From assembly GCA_016165875.1 (NCBI GenBank), contig JABBOT010000031.1, positions 1,307,961 to 1,371,960 on the forward strand: DNA of 64,000 nucleotides, written 5' to 3'. Of this stretch, positions 1 to 12,465 are shown one piece after another. Source of the stretch: Acanthopleura granulata (lineage: Eukaryota > Mollusca > Polyplacophora > Chitonida > Chitonidae). Positions within the stretch are counted from its first letter, which is position 1, and each line of letters opens with the position of its first letter. The translations under genes were made by a program, and so were the position numbers. Below the pieces are notes generated by a model, which was not told the DNA's origin, did no database searches, and worked only from the letters and a program-made list of their open reading frames with translations.

Positions 1-1390
1 GCTTCAATAAGATGTCCAACAAACGGAGCAAAGGTAGAAGAGAAAAAATATTCTGCGGTTATATGCAACGTTTGCGGAGAAAACAGCCAATAATGAGGGC
101 TTTCAGTACCCACATCTATATAATATCACACTTTCCAATCTTCCAACTGATGCCGTTCAGCCCTACTGACTTGACTGAGCTGTCAGACTTCGTAACTACG
201 TATGCACTATCACAAATGATTAACGTAAACCAAACTGGATGAATATGGCTAAGGTTTAACCACATAAATATTCCATCTTCCACACGCTAATGATCACCAA
301 ACATGTGCAATGTCTGAAATGTTTACAGTGACATATTCTCCTAGCATGCCTGGCTGAAGAGGACCATTTTTTGTGACACAAGGATAGCAGAAAAATCGAT
401 CTCGTTGTTTACCTTTGAAATTACATGAAACTGTTATATCATGAAACCCACAGTGAAATTATTTCATGCACAGTTCAATACATTACATGCTCTCTTGAAG
501 TAGATCAGCTCCAAACGGGAAAGTGATATTGATCGAATCTCAGAGTATTGCCACATCATGAAGATACGGCAGCCACGCAAGGCATTTAAGCCCTCAGCTG
601 GTAGTACGACAAGAAGTTTTTCTTGTCTGTTTTGGGCAATATAAAACAGAATTGAGACAAAAATTCTCCCACGAAGGAACGATCCCACATAACCTCCCCC
701 AAAGGCAGACGCCATCACCACTAGGCAGAGGCAGTGTATTTTGATATGTCTGATCAAAAAACTGATTACACTGATTTGCCATGGCAGTGTTGTCTGGTCT
801 GATGGTAACACCTACATGTATTAGCTTATCGCCATTACTGTATCTGAGGACAATAACTAAGAAATTTGCCCTTTCCTTCAGATTTTTTTTTTTTTTTTTT
901 AACTTTTAAACGACATACATACAATACTGCTCAAACCCTACAAATCTGATATGACCTGACGTTATACTGAAACAAAGGTTTAGTTAGCCACCTCATGTGT
1001 CTCCCCATTTCTGGACACAGTGAATTAAAAAAATCTCAGAACATTAAATACTGATGAACAATAAAAAGCATATAATCGAAACTTTAAGCTCTGCCTATTA
1101 GTTTTGGAGTTACATAACACAAATATTGAGTTTATAGTCTGCTAAACGGTTGAAATTCTGGGAAACAGACGAACAGAAACATTGTCCTACTATAGATGTT
1201 AAATCTTTTGAGACTAAAATTAAAAGACGTCTAAGATAAACATAAATAAGCACATACAAGCAGTAAAACAAGCTTAATTGCATTTTTAAAATGTGAAAGA
1301 TTCACTAACAAATATTTGGGGTAACTAATAAAATCAGAAGTTCATCTACCATCAAAGAGCTTCATTTATTGTTACTGTACTTATTTGAAT
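1..1390. other. No gene recognised; AT-rich intergenic DNA
   Basis: I see no exon, RNA gene or recognisable transposon here. A poly-T run lies near 878-900. An open frame on the minus strand at 464-811 (115 codons) resembles no family I know and lacks supporting context, so I do not call it a gene. Confidence 0.5.
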
Positions 1391-1394
1391 GTTG

Positions 1395-1760
1395 AATGCC
1401 TTACTCAAAGAGGTATTCACTTATATACCAAGCTGGATGGTCACTTTTATGGGTGGAGTAAACTGCTGTACCCCAAGTAAACTACTCACTGTTGGCAAAT
1501 CACTAACCTCTCCCACATGTGACCTACAAATGTGTACACCATATTAGTGAACGAGATGTGATCTTTAGCAAATGTTAGGCTTGGCAACAGCCACATGTGC
1601 GTTGGTGACTGCTTACTGTCATGAATGTCGCTGTAGTGAGATTTGATTTGTTTCATTGGTGTTTTTACATGGTACTCAAGAATATTTATGTAGCGAGATT
1701 TGATCTGTTTGATTGGTGTTTTACACACTACTCAAGAATATTGATGTAGTGAGAGTTGGG
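1395..1760. repeat. Interspersed repeat family C plus duplicated SINE-A tail
   Basis: The left part (about 1405-1620) resembles DNA at 40870-41085: both hold the words 'cccatgt..c', 'acaccatatt.gtgaa' and a similar order of blocks. The right part (about 1633-1752) holds two tandem copies of a roughly 60-bp segment ending in 'ttggtgtttta' and 'actcaagaatat', the T-rich end of the SINE family called A here. Family membership is inferred from within-window similarity only. Confidence 0.5.
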
Positions 1761-1929
1761 GAATGTACCATTTCTCTGTTCAAGGTCAGTTTTGAATTAT
1801 AACCTCATGTCAACCATTTTGTCAGCTAACAATACATTACCACAAAGAGCACTGTCTAACAATTGTAGGTGGAGGCGGCAATTTTCAAGAAATTATTTGT
1901 GAAGAAGAAATTTACTCATGAAATTTTTT

Positions 1930-2050
1930 TTTGCTTGTTACACAGAGAAATATATGGCTGGAGGAAACTGGACTGCCCTGGAGTAAACCACTGAGTGCAG
2001 GCAAGTTGCTGATCAATTTTCCCATGTATGACAAAGAACTGTGTCCCAAT
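1930..2050. repeat. Interspersed repeat family C, fragment
   Basis: A short block 'tggctggaggaaactggac' followed by 'gagtaaacca' and 'ttcccatgta' repeats the order of blocks seen at 1405-1590 and 40890-41000. Diverged and partial. Confidence 0.4.
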
Positions 2051-2059
2051 GACACAAAA

Positions 2060-3000
2060 AATGCCATTGCTGAGTATTTTTACTTGTAGAAAATAGAAAT
2101 ATATTTAAAACCAAGAACTGCAAGAAAAATTGCACATCACTTGTCTGGCGCTAGTGTGTCAAATATACGAGTCGTAATTGTAGCATTTCTGGTTTCCGAA
2201 CACTAGTTTAAGTCTGGTCAATACACGCCTTCTCAATTTGGCTAGTGCATAAGTTTGAGTGCTTATTTGGTTTGAAATGGCTCGCATCACATTGCCATTA
2301 TCTATTTTCGTCGCATGGCACTGTTCGATGGGAAAGCGTGAATGCAATATCGCCAGTGTGATGTCATACAATACTGGGACATCAAGGGCAGAGAAGTGTG
2401 GAAAAAACACCACGCTTCACAACAATCAGCCTGTTGGTCTTGAAAAAAATATTTATTTAAAACATCTGTGGATTACTATTACTTCAGCACAATGTAGGCT
2501 ATAATATCCTTTAGGATATACTGTGCCAATTTTTGTGAAAGAATTAATCCACCCGGACAGTTTACCTTTAAGAATGCAGTGACAGCAACTGAGGATCACA
2601 CCTAATTCATTTAAAGAACTGGAAGCTTTGAAATGAAGTGAAAGAGTTGAACAATTTTTAATCGAGAGAGCCTAGCTATCCTTCTTGTGCCATGCAGCAA
2701 AACACATACATTGATGTTTACTTTACAATTAATTTTTTCTCTGTCTGCTATTAAGCCCTATGAAAACAAAAGGACATAATATGCAGAGCAATCTTCTTCC
2801 AAGGCTATAAAAATCCCTTGGTGTTACAGTTTTCAATAGTTGGAAAACGAAAATACCCCATTAGTAAATGAGAACTGGCACTTTTTGAGGACACATCCAG
2901 CTGTGAATGTTCAGCCCTTATCCTGGACACACAAAAGACACATCAGCCATTCCAGGACTAAAAAAATAAAAGTTAAAATGATTGGCCGGTCATCACCTAA
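2060..3000. other. No gene recognised
   Basis: AT-rich DNA with only short open frames. I see no exon-like segment with splice sites and no repeat shared with the rest of the window. Confidence 0.45.
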
Positions 3001-3003
3001 TTC

Positions 3004-3385
3004 TTGTACTCATGTATGTATATGTATATGTGTATGCATGCTTGGGTTTTACTTTGTACTCAACAATTTTTCAGTCATATGACAACGGGGAGTCCTCAGA
3101 ATGTAGATGTGTTTTGTCTCCATGTGGCAGTGCGAGTCCATGCCTGTGCTGCCTCAACTGGAGCATCACGCCAAAGACACCAGATATGGCACCCCATAGA
3201 GTCACATTATACTGACGCCAGGCCGACAAGCCTAGTTTCCTTGCTCTAAACTCTCAGTGCTGAGTGCCAAGCAAGGCAGAAGCAATCAAGTGCCATGTTT
3301 TCGGAGGTCTTTGGTATGACCCAGCCTGGGATTGATCCTGGATCTCCTGACCTCAAGGCGCTTGTACTTAGGTCTCACTCTGGGG
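3004..3385 (-). mobile_element. SINE family B, tRNA-derived, full-length-like copy
   Basis: This roughly 380-bp repeat recurs at 35540-35740, 48510-48822 and, inverted, at 48097-48222. On the minus strand it would start with a tRNA-like head near 3385, continue into a body with 'ccacatgga..caaaac', and end in a (CATA)n-type tail, seen here as the TATG-rich run near 3010-3036. No target-site duplication was resolved. It is not a functional tRNA gene. Confidence 0.7.
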
Positions 3386-3604
3386 CCAAGATATCCTTGA
3401 ATACTATTCTTAAAGACAAACAGACCTCCCAAAATATTACTTTTGACGCTAAAACTCATACGCGTTCAATAGGATATGATCCTGCCTTCCAAACAAAGAT
3501 CAGAACACCTAGATCAACAGAACTATCAGAATCTGGCACAATGTCCAAATTAGTCATGGGTGATATTTTCGGTCAATCACGATGTATCTGTGTCCAATAT
3601 AAAG

Positions 3605-3740
3605 GGAAATATTTATTTATTTATTTATTTATTTATTTATGTGATTGGTGTTTTACACCGTACTCAAGAGTAGATTTCACTTATACCGTGGCGGTCAGCA
3701 TCATGGTGGGCAGAAACCGGGCAGAGCCTACCTACGGGTG
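3605..3740 (-). mobile_element. SINE family A, truncated copy
   Basis: An ATTT microsatellite (3607-3640) is followed by the family A tail and body: 'gattggtgttttaca', 'actcaagag', 'ggcggtcagcatcatggtgg' and 'accgggcagagcc'. The tRNA-like head present in the copies at 18227 and 30356 is missing, so this is a 5'-truncated copy on the minus strand, as expected for target-primed insertion. Confidence 0.75.
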
Positions 3741-3744
3741 TAGG

Positions 3745-6700
3745 CAAATAAACCTCATAAAATAGTACTTATGGTGTTGAAACTTATTTAAGTGTCTAGG
3801 ATTAATGGACCTCACAGAATCAGGCACCATATGCAACTGTATAGTTGTAGGCAAGATTTTCGGCAACACTGACACACAGCACCAAAGAAACTGGACAGAA
3901 GTCGAGAAAACCACTACACCTCATCAGATAAACCTTACCTCACCCTATACATGCATTAATGACAGAAGTTTCACATCTAGCGATATGATCAATAATGCAG
4001 TCAATAACTTCATGGATACTCAAATCGTCACTTGTCTCGTCATTTTTTCTCACAAAATGTGATGAGCTAAAACTTTGCCAGAGGCTCTGTCATTCACTTC
4101 TTAAGATTATAGGTTCATCCGGTGCTTCTGTCATAATAATTGAAATAAGTGAGATGAAAGTTTTCTGGATAATGGTTCCCGTTTTTGCTAAAAGCCAATT
4201 AACTGGCCGAAAATGGCCCAAAGGTATGATTTGATTTTATTTTAATACAGCCTTGATTTTTGATTTTTTATTATTATTCTTTTTTTTAATTAAAAAATCT
4301 ATTTCATAAATTCATTAAGCAATTTATGTTGATGGCATTTGATCACAGCAGACAATCAGGGTTTTACTGAACTTAGTTATAAAGTGTAATTGGTTTTATG
4401 GAATTTGTAATACTCTGTTCTCAAGAATTATTATCACCTAGGATAATTAAAGACTGAAAAGGTAATATGTACTCGTACTTGTTAGCTACAACAAGTCAAA
4501 GAGAAAATATCAATGAAAAAAAAAACACACACACAAAAAAAGGAAAAGTTAGCGGTGGTTCCTTTTTTCTGATGACAGTTGGTTTTTGTTTAATGTTCAG
4601 ACATACTAATCTTATCTCTTGCCGATTATTTTCAAAGAATGTAAGACTCGCCCCCCAAAAAGAAAAAAAAAGACAGAATCTAAATTACACTGTGCAGTAA
4701 TCTGCAATATCAAAGAAATTTATTGCAATCCCTTACTATTCATTGCTGTTAAATAAAAAATGAACAAAATGAAATAAAATGAAAGGCTGTGCATTATGAA
4801 TGAGCTGTGGGGCACAAGCATGATACAGTGAGCAGTTGCTGCTATTTTCTCGCTTTTGTTTTTTTTAACTGAGCAAAGTAAACTCTCCTGAGATATAGTT
4901 ACACTGCTAAGTTTCCTAGAGAAGACCCTGGCAAGATTCCTATTGATTTCTCTTTCCAGGAAATACGCTTAAATGTAAGTCTGCTCAAGGAATTAAATGT
5001 CAGTTTTGTATAGCCGACCTGAAAATCACTTTACATTTTCAGGTTGCCATAGAGACTAGACTTCATAAGAGCTCAACTGGACAGTTTAGGCTAAGAAATG
5101 TACAGATATGTACATGCATTTGCAAATCCAGTCTGTATTTGGCTGAGACACACAGAGAGTCAACAGCTCAGCAGACATCCCACATGGCTGTAGAACTCCA
5201 TTAAATCTGAGGACATCTAAAACATGAAGAACTAATCTGTAAGTATGGCTGCAAGGCAATATGCTGTCCCCTGGTCACTTCCAGGTTCCCAGGGTTTAAA
5301 TAGTTAAATATGGTTCTAGTTAGGTGCATTTTCAAACTAAAGATGCACACAAGCCAACTTTCAAAGAAATGTATTAGAAGATATTAAAAAGTGTGGAAAA
5401 CTATCCAATAATTATTATACTGAGTGAAATCGGTCAAAAAAAAAAGTGCAAAAACATCATAGCTTGATAAAAATTGCATAAATTATGGCAGAATTCAAGT
5501 CTGTCCTGTGTCAAAATATACTATGCACATAAGCCATGTTTCATTTAAAATCATTTAAGGGTAACAAAAGCAAGTGTAAAAAAACTTGGTGGGAAGGAGA
5601 GAACAAAATCCCAAATGGACAGACTGAGAGACAAATTGAATTATCTCACGGTCCATGTAAAGACAGGTTGAGCCTGAAAAACTATACATAGAAATGGCTT
5701 TCTCCTTTTATAAAAAGATTTTTTAAAACTGTTTCTGCATGCAACTCTAACTGCGTTCAAATACACAGGTACTTCAAATGTAATATAGGCTCTAAGGCTG
5801 TACTGAGTAATGATAAACAGAAAAAGTGAGCACGAAGAAAAGCTGACACGTAATGGGCAACTTCAGAAATAAAACCCTCCTTAGGATTGACACTTTCAAA
5901 TCTACTTAACGTCAGTCTTCTAAAATCTTTTGAAAAAAAATGAGTTCACTAATGCCACCTTGCTCACAAAGATTAAAGATTCCATTTTTGACACCCAAAT
6001 TGGGTATAGTCATCTTTCAACTGAAACTGAATTTACTAACTGTAAGCATTCAGTTTCAACCTCAAATTTCAGTTTAACCTCAATTTTATAATGTGTATGA
6101 ATCTCTGTACTTTATTTGTTTAGTATCATTCAATGTAAGGTGTTCAGTTTATATGTACATTAAAAAGTAAACATCATATTTATGCAATGTGATACTGAAG
6201 TTTATTCAGTATCGCAAAGAACCGTATTCAGTATAAACTGACCTTCAAGCCACCTTTAATCACTAAAGATATTGTCATTATTATTATTATAATAAACTGA
6301 TGCAGGACAAACGGCCTTTGACAAAAGTTACACTATAGGTCCCATGAATGTTCGACTCAATCGCTTATTGTCAGCAAGACCCAAAGGACAGTAATCAGTG
6401 CGGAGATGTGCAAACTCCATACGTAAGGCCAGGCGAAACAGGCATGACACCCTGCAACAAGTCCATGTTGTCTTGTAATCAGACCGTTTCTAAGTAAAGG
6501 ATCTATCTTAAAAACTGAAATAAACTGAAGAAAGTGATAATAAATGTTCTGGAATTAAACATAAAGCCTTTTTATTTTTAAAACTACGCCTGGATTGAAA
6601 TGTACATCAAGTACAAATCTATCTCAAGAACAGGACATGAACAGAAACATCAACTTTGATTAGTAAAAGGTTTTTGAAAATCTGTACCAGATCAGAAGAT

Positions 6701-8660
6701 CAAACCTGCTTCCAGCATAAATTCATAGCCCAGTTCCTGAACAATTATCCAAACGCATCCTTCAGCGGAAAACCTTTTGCAATGACAATTTTTTTTACAA
6801 ATAATTATAGTTTGATTTTCATAAATTGCTTGGCCTCAATCACCATGTTGGATGTGCTTACTCACTGGTTTACCACCTGAAACCAGAGTCTCTGATGAGA
6901 CAGCAGCTCTAACTGAAAATCAGTTATATATCTCTATGTAGTGTATGTTTCAGCCAAGTTTTATTGAAATCAAACAAAAACTGTAGGAATAGTATCATTC
7001 TGCAAGGAATGCTTGAAAACCATGGTAACCAGACAACTTTGAACAGTAGAGCTAAAAAGAAACAAACAATAGTTCCAGGGTCTCAAGATACGCCCTACCT
7101 TGGAAAAAAAATGAGTTCTTCAACACAGGATTGACATGGAAAACTAATTTAACAGAGAAATAGGTATAACTTTGAAAATTTTAATTGTTTTCAACAGACT
7201 TCTGCTCTGGTGACGAAGCGTCAAGACATTTGCTAGCTTTTCACTTGTACTTCTTAAATGAAGCATCTGTTGACACAGTGGCAACTCCAAAAAGCAAAGC
7301 AAAGAAACAAAAAAAAAAATGAATGGTCAATTCCATCCCACAATATGCCCCTTCATTACATGCAAAAAATCTAACCAAGGTTCATGTTCATTATTGCCAT
7401 TCATCATTCCCCCAGAGATGCTTTCAGAATGGAGGTTGTCATGGCAATGTGCATTGTGCAAAATAATATGGCTATCTGCCAGACAGTGGCTGATCCCTGT
7501 ATTTGGCAGGCAGGGTGGAATTAAAATAAGCAAAACACTCTTAATTCATGTTAAAGAAAGAAGAATTCTTTTAAATGAGACAGACAGATTTGGTTCTTTG
7601 CTTCATTCTTCAAAAGAGCGCACATGCAAATCAAGTATTTAAATGGGAAAGACCCTGCAGAAATGAAGTTATGGTCAGTGAAATGACCATAAAACTCTGT
7701 ATCGGGAAATACCTTACCTTTTTGTACATCTTTGTGTTCAGCTGTGAATGAAGATTTTGCAAACTGTTTTTCCATAATATGTGCCTGTGTATGACTGTGT
7801 TCTATGAGGTCCATTGATCTTAGAACAAATATGACATGGAACTTCTGCTTTAAGGCCGGAAAAAAGTCAGGGTGACCTGACTGTTGACACATAGTATCAA
7901 AATGGTCCACAAAAACCCACCACGCATACAACCAAAACATTTGATTGCATTTAATTTGAAGAAAAATATTTTAACAATTCAGTGAAGGTATTTTCAGACA
8001 CAGTTTTTCGAGGTCTTTGTACTCACAATAACTTCATTTTCGTGGAGTCCTTCCCTTTGAGATGTTGACGAAGGCTCAATGCAGTAATGACACTCAATGC
8101 CCTGACATGCCTGAAAGATAAATTCCCACCCAGGCCATCTGTTTCTATTTTAGCTTGTGTTAAACATGATTTAGGAGATTAACCAACACCTCTGACAGGC
8201 TAACGTTCAGCTCTCCAGTCAGAGAAGTTTTATAATGCAGTTACCATACCACAGTTGTAACCGCTGTAAAGTATCTGCCATCATACATTTGGAGAAAAAA
8301 ACCAAGCTCAAGCCAGATTTCATTTATTTATTATCTCCACTGAGGTGGTTCATGTTTTGGCTGCTGTTTACTTGTCTGTCAGCAATTTTATTGAAAAGGT
8401 TTCGCTAAAAACTGGATGTAATTTTGAACTAATCCATTACAACTCTGGTGGTAGTCTGGATACAGGGTTGTTTGAAAAGCTCCTCGCAACTGACAGGCAG
8501 AACAGAAATGCCGAGTACTTTCCCTTTGTAGTGCACGGAATTCGTACATTCAGTTGTGGTTTGCCTGATGGTGTCTTTATTTATGTCATACATGTTATGA
8601 CATGTACATCAAGAATATATTTCACTCAACAGGAGTTTATGGAAGAGCAGACAGAAAAAA
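3745..8660. other. No gene recognised; long AT-rich stretch
   Basis: Nearly 5 kb without a supported exon. Open frames such as 7551-7940 on the minus strand (129 codons) and 7319-7642 on the plus strand have no family resemblance, and their composition matches the flanking non-coding DNA. Poly-A/T and ATT runs are scattered, for example near 4260-4300 and 6276-6296. The stretch could hold introns or UTR of an unseen gene. Confidence 0.45.
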
Positions 8661-8684
8661 AGCCACTCATGGCGATGACCTTGA

Positions 8685-9629
8685 ACCTCCCTGAAGAGCA
8701 CATCACACTGGCCATGCACCTTCACAGACAGCATCTCATACTGACCACAAACCTCTGGAGCACACCTCACACCAACCATGTACCTTCACAGATAGCACCC
8801 TCATCGTGCAGCTCCTCAGAGATCGTCCAATGCCACACACAGCACATTACACTGACCTTGAACCGCCATTGGGAGCCTCTCACACTGACCATGAGCCTCC
8901 ATCGGGAGCCTCTCACACTGACCTTGAACCTCCACCGGGAGCCTCTCATACTGACCATGAACCTCCATTGGGAGCCTTTCACACTGACCATGAACCTCCA
9001 TCAGGAGCCTCTCACACTGACCATGAACCTCCATCGAGAGCCTTTCACACTGACCATGAACCTCCATTGGGAGCCTCTCACACTGACCATGAACCTCCAT
9101 TGGGAGCCTTTCACACTGACCATGAACCTCCATCAGGAGCCTCTCACACTGACCATGAACCTCCATCGGGAGCCTCTCACACTGACCATGAACCTCCATC
9201 GAGAGCCTTTCACACTGACCATGAACCTCCATTGGGAGCCTTTCACACTGACCATGAACCTCCATCAGGAGCCTCTCACACTGACCATGAACCTCCATCG
9301 AGAGCCTCTCACACTGACCATGAGCCTCCATCAGGAGCCTCTCACACTGACCATGAACCTCCATCGGGAGCCTCTCACACTGACCATGAACCTCCATCAT
9401 GAGCCTCTCACACTGACCATGTGCCTCCATCAGGAGCCTCTCACACTGACCATGAACCTCCATCAGGAGCCTCTCACACTGACCATGAACCTCCATCGAG
9501 AGCCTCTCACACTGACTATGAACCTCCATCATGAGCCTCTCACACTGACCATGTGCCTCCATCGGGAGACTCTCACATTGACCATGTGCCTCCATTGGGA
9601 ACCTCTCACACTAAGTATGTGCCTCAAGA
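8685..9629. repeat. 33-bp minisatellite array, about 23 clear copies
   Basis: The unit is about 33 bp with the core 'cacactgaccatgaacctcc' followed by variable 'atcgggagcctct'. Copies are regular from about 8862 to 9610 and more diverged from 8685. Because 33 is divisible by 3 the array is open in several frames on both strands, giving long but meaningless translations (for example 8345-9670 plus, 8816-9595 minus). A related 66-bp array lies beyond the retrotransposon at 11990-12345, so one array was probably split by that insertion. Confidence 0.9.
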
Positions 9630-9811
9630 GACCTACAAACTCACTGTGTACAGTCACATGTGTCTGTTGATAATGGCAGGACTTTTGTACTTCCATGAGA
9701 GAAGAGTGACTTTCAGTGAGCAACGCGGGAGAACGGATTCACTGTAAAATGAAATGAGGAAGCAGAATAAATGTATTACTGGAGCGCCACTTGAGAGTTT
9801 CAGGAGAATCC
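9630..9811 (+). repeat. Left LTR of the copia element (3' portion only)
   Basis: Matches 11786-11950 through several conserved blocks. The upstream part present in the right LTR (11512-11785) is missing here; the 33-bp minisatellite abuts directly, so the left LTR is truncated or was overrun by the array. Confidence 0.7.
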
Positions 9812-10318
9812 TGGGTAGCTATGACACTGGTAGCAGCGCGTGCCACAGCAGAATCCTGGGTAGCTATAACACTGGTAGCAGCGCGTGCCACAGCAGAATC
9901 CTGGGTAGCTATAACACTGGTAGCAGTCCGTGCCACAGCAGAATCCTGGGTAGCTATAACATTGGCAGAAGAGCGTGCCACAGCAGAATCCTAGGTAGCT
10001 ATAACATTGGCAGAAGAGCGTGCCACAGCAGAATCCTGGGTAGCTATAACATTGGTAGCAGAGCGTGCCACAGCAGAATTCTGGGTAGCTATAACATTGG
10101 CAGCAGAGCGAGCCACAGCAGAATCCTGGGTAGCTATAACATTGGTAGCAGAGCGTGCCACAGCAGAATCCTGGGTAGCTATAACATTGGCAGCAGAACG
10201 TGCCACAGCAGAATCCTGGGTAGCTATATCATTGGCAGCAGGGCGTGCCACAGCAGAATCCTGGGTAGCTATAACACTGGCAGCAGAGCGTGCCAGACAG
10301 AATCCTGGGTAGCTATAA
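9812..10318 (+). repeat. 45-bp tandem array containing a PBS-like motif
   Basis: About 11 copies of a 45-bp unit with blocks 'agaatcctgggtagctataa', 'ca.tgg.agcagagcgtgcc' and 'acagc'. The motif tggtagcag is close to the complement of the 3' end of initiator tRNA-Met, the usual primer of copia elements, and it sits where the primer binding site should be. I infer that the junction of LTR and PBS was amplified in tandem. The unit length is a multiple of 3, so the array is open in several frames; these are not proteins. Confidence 0.85.
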
Positions 10319-10326
10319 AAATCCTA

Positions 10327-10745
10327 TGACATTTGATTACCAAAAGATCAGGCCCTTGCTGTGTCTTTATCGTTGATGGGTAAAGCCACAGACATTGCTA
10401 TGGAAATTCCAGCTTCCCACATGAATGAAGATGATGGCATGAAAGAACAGAAAGACTGTGCTTATCAAACTTACCACAATTTCAATGGATTTCGAAAATT
10501 GAAACAGATGAGTATGATTGATTACATCACCGAATTTTAACAGTTGTACCGTAAATCCATGAGGTATGACATGTCCCTGTCTGACAGTGTACTGGTGTTT
10601 AAATTCTGGCCTGTGTTTGCGAGATTGCCAGTTTCCTCTAACAGTGTGTACAGAGTACATATTGGGCCATGAAATCAGCATTAAAACAAATACTTGGAGA
10701 ACAACAATTTCAGCCTACATTTAGTGACATAAAACTTCCTTCTGA
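10327..10745 (+). pseudogene. Copia gag remnant
   Basis: Frame-shifted translation shows pieces typical of the copia gag domain: an alanine- and leucine-rich start, a segment reading like 'YHNFNGFRKLKQMSMIDYIT', then 'MRYDMSLSDSVL' and 'MKSALKQILG'. Stops and frameshifts interrupt it. Gag would form the particle shell of the retrotransposon. It lies directly inside the PBS-like array and upstream of the RNase H remnant, as expected. Confidence 0.65.
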
Positions 10746-11037
10746 AACTGTGTTTCTTCCACAGCAAAACAGACGCCCTTGAAGGGCACTAATCTACTAA
10801 ATTGTTTTGGCAAAAAAAGTGAGTGTGCTATCTTCCATAGTGTGTTTCATTGGGCTAAAGCCCATGTCACTTCACAACCCACAGACAGCACGGATGTTAC
10901 GACAGAGTTGTAATATGACTTTATTCACACAAACAAAGGCTACTGCAAATGAGGTTCTTGTCAAAGAATCATTAGAGTCTGCTGTCACTGATACAGCCTT
11001 TCTGGAACTGGAGGTATCTTGCCCTTATCCTGGCAAT

Positions 11038-11400
11038 CTAAAAAGATTCGCCACATTGTGCGAAGCAAGTTTGCTGGTGAAACTCTGGTGTTAGCTGAAG
11101 GTGTGGATAATGCTGTTTATTTGGCTATATAATACTCAGAGCTGACTACTGGATAGCCTCCCCTGAGTGGGCTACCCATCTTGTGCCTCACAGACAATAA
11201 ATCCCTCCATGATGCAGTATACTCAACAAAGTTTGTGGCCAACAAAAAATTGAAACTGGAGATCAGTAGTCTTAAAGATATGATTGAGTGAAAGGTAATA
11301 AAAGTGAGGTGGATCCCAACTAAAACACAGTTGGTTGATTGTCTCACAAAAAAGGTGCATCGTAATTGAGTTTACTGAAGGCCTTGAATGACAGAATGTG
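11038..11400 (+). pseudogene. Copia pol remnant: RNase H domain
   Basis: The plus strand encodes, across small frameshifts, 'LAEGVDNAVYLA' (near 11090-11125), 'TDNKSLHDAVYSTKF' (11189-11233), and 'IPTKTQLVDCLTKK' (near 11313-11354). The aspartate of the TDNKSL motif and the terminal 'T..QL.DCLTKK' are hallmarks of copia RNase H, which removes the RNA strand during reverse transcription. Several stops break it. 10746-11037 may hold further pol fragments that I cannot assign. Confidence 0.8.
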
Positions 11401-11497
11401 TTGTATGTAATCCACATCTACAGGACAGGAATGATCGGATTCGTGAACTGAGAACAGGCTTGTTGTAATTCATGGATTGTGAACTGTAGTGCTATGA

Positions 11498-11510
11498 TTC
11501 TGGGGGGCAC
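11498..11510 (+). other. Polypurine tract of the copia element
   Basis: A run tggggggc directly precedes the start of the right LTR at about 11512 (TGGCAACG). This is the position where plus-strand synthesis is primed in LTR retrotransposons. Confidence 0.55.
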
Positions 11511-11511
11511 C

Positions 11512-11950
11512 TGGCAACGTTACTTTGAAGAGACCGTTAATAACTCTAAACTTTTAATTACGTTCAGTTCATTTTTATAAAAAGTAATTTCTGTGCAATC
11601 TGGTTTGATGATTATTGTAGGTTTACGGACATCAGGCATCCGTGCATTGCTTTGCTTAAGATTACTGATTAACTAATTCATCCTACGACAAAAATATTTG
11701 TGTGACCGTTTTCGTGACCTTCATTCTCTCCTCTCTCTTAAAACAGGGGACTTTATTTCTCTTTGAAGTAGGACAGAAGTTGTTACCTCACTGTGTACAG
11801 TCGCATATATCTGCTGAGAGCGGTAAGACTTCTGCACATCTGTGAGAGGAGAGTGACTTCCAGCAAGGAACGTGAGAGAACGGATTCAGTGTGAAGTGTA
11901 ATGAGGAGGCAGAATAAATGTATTACTGGAGTCTCACTCGTGAGTTTCAG
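11512..11950 (+). repeat. Right LTR of the copia element
   Basis: Begins with TG after the polypurine tract; the last about 165 bp match the left LTR. The end is uncertain because similarity to the left copy stops at 'gagtttcag' near 11949. Confidence 0.65.
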
Positions 11951-11989
11951 TGGTCTGATCATTAGTTTGCCACCTCCCAATATGCATGA

Positions 11990-12345
11990 ACTTCCACTGA
12001 GAACACCAAACACGAACCATAAACCCCCTCAGACTGACCATCAACCTCCAGATCGCACCTCACACAGACCATCAACCGCCAGAGTGCACCTCACACTGAT
12101 CATAAACCTCCTCAGAAAGCACCTCACACTGAACATCAACCTCCAGAGTGCACCTCACACTGATCATAAACCTCCTCCAAAAGCACCTCACACTGAACAT
12201 CAACCTCCAGAGTGCACCTCACACTGATCATAAACCTCCTCAGAAAGCACCTCACACAGAACATCAACCTCCAGAGTGCACCTCACACTGATCATAAACA
12301 TCCTCAGAAATCACCTCACACAGACCATCAACATCCACTATTGAG
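11990..12345. repeat. 66-bp minisatellite related to the 33-bp array
   Basis: About five copies of a roughly 66-bp unit made of two diverged 33-bp halves: 'cacctcacactgatcataaa' plus 'cctcctcagaaag', and 'aacatcaacctccagagtg'. The common core 'ctcacactga.cat.aacctc' links it to the array at 8685-9629 on the other side of the copia element. Confidence 0.8.
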
Positions 12346-12465
12346 TGCCTCTAACACACAATAATGAACCTCTATAAAAATGTGGATTCAAACATATTTC
12401 CTATCTGGCCATAAAAGGATGGTTCTATATTCCACTGAAAACCACCTTTCATGACTTGGCCAGTC

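Larger units (their letters stand above)
9630..11950 (+). mobile_element. Degenerate Ty1/copia-type LTR retrotransposon
   Basis: Two diverged direct repeats (about 9636-9806 and 11786-11950) share 'ctcactgtgtacagtc', 'gagtgacttc', 'gagaacggattca', 'gcagaataaatgtattactg' and 'gagtttcag', and read as LTR pieces. Between them lie a gag remnant, an RNase H remnant and a G-rich polypurine tract (11501-11507) just before the right LTR. Protease, integrase and most of the reverse transcriptase are deleted. The piece just inside the left LTR is a tandem array containing a primer-binding-site-like motif. Order and strand are consistent with a plus-strand element. It is non-autonomous and old. Confidence 0.85.

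Noticed and set aside
464..811. 115-codon minus-strand protein
   Set aside because: Hydrophobic and low-complexity-like; no domain, no exon context, composition like the flanks.
8345..9670. Open frame of 441 codons on the plus strand
   Set aside because: It consists mainly of a 33-bp tandem repeat that is open in several frames on both strands; the unique first 100 codons have no family resemblance.
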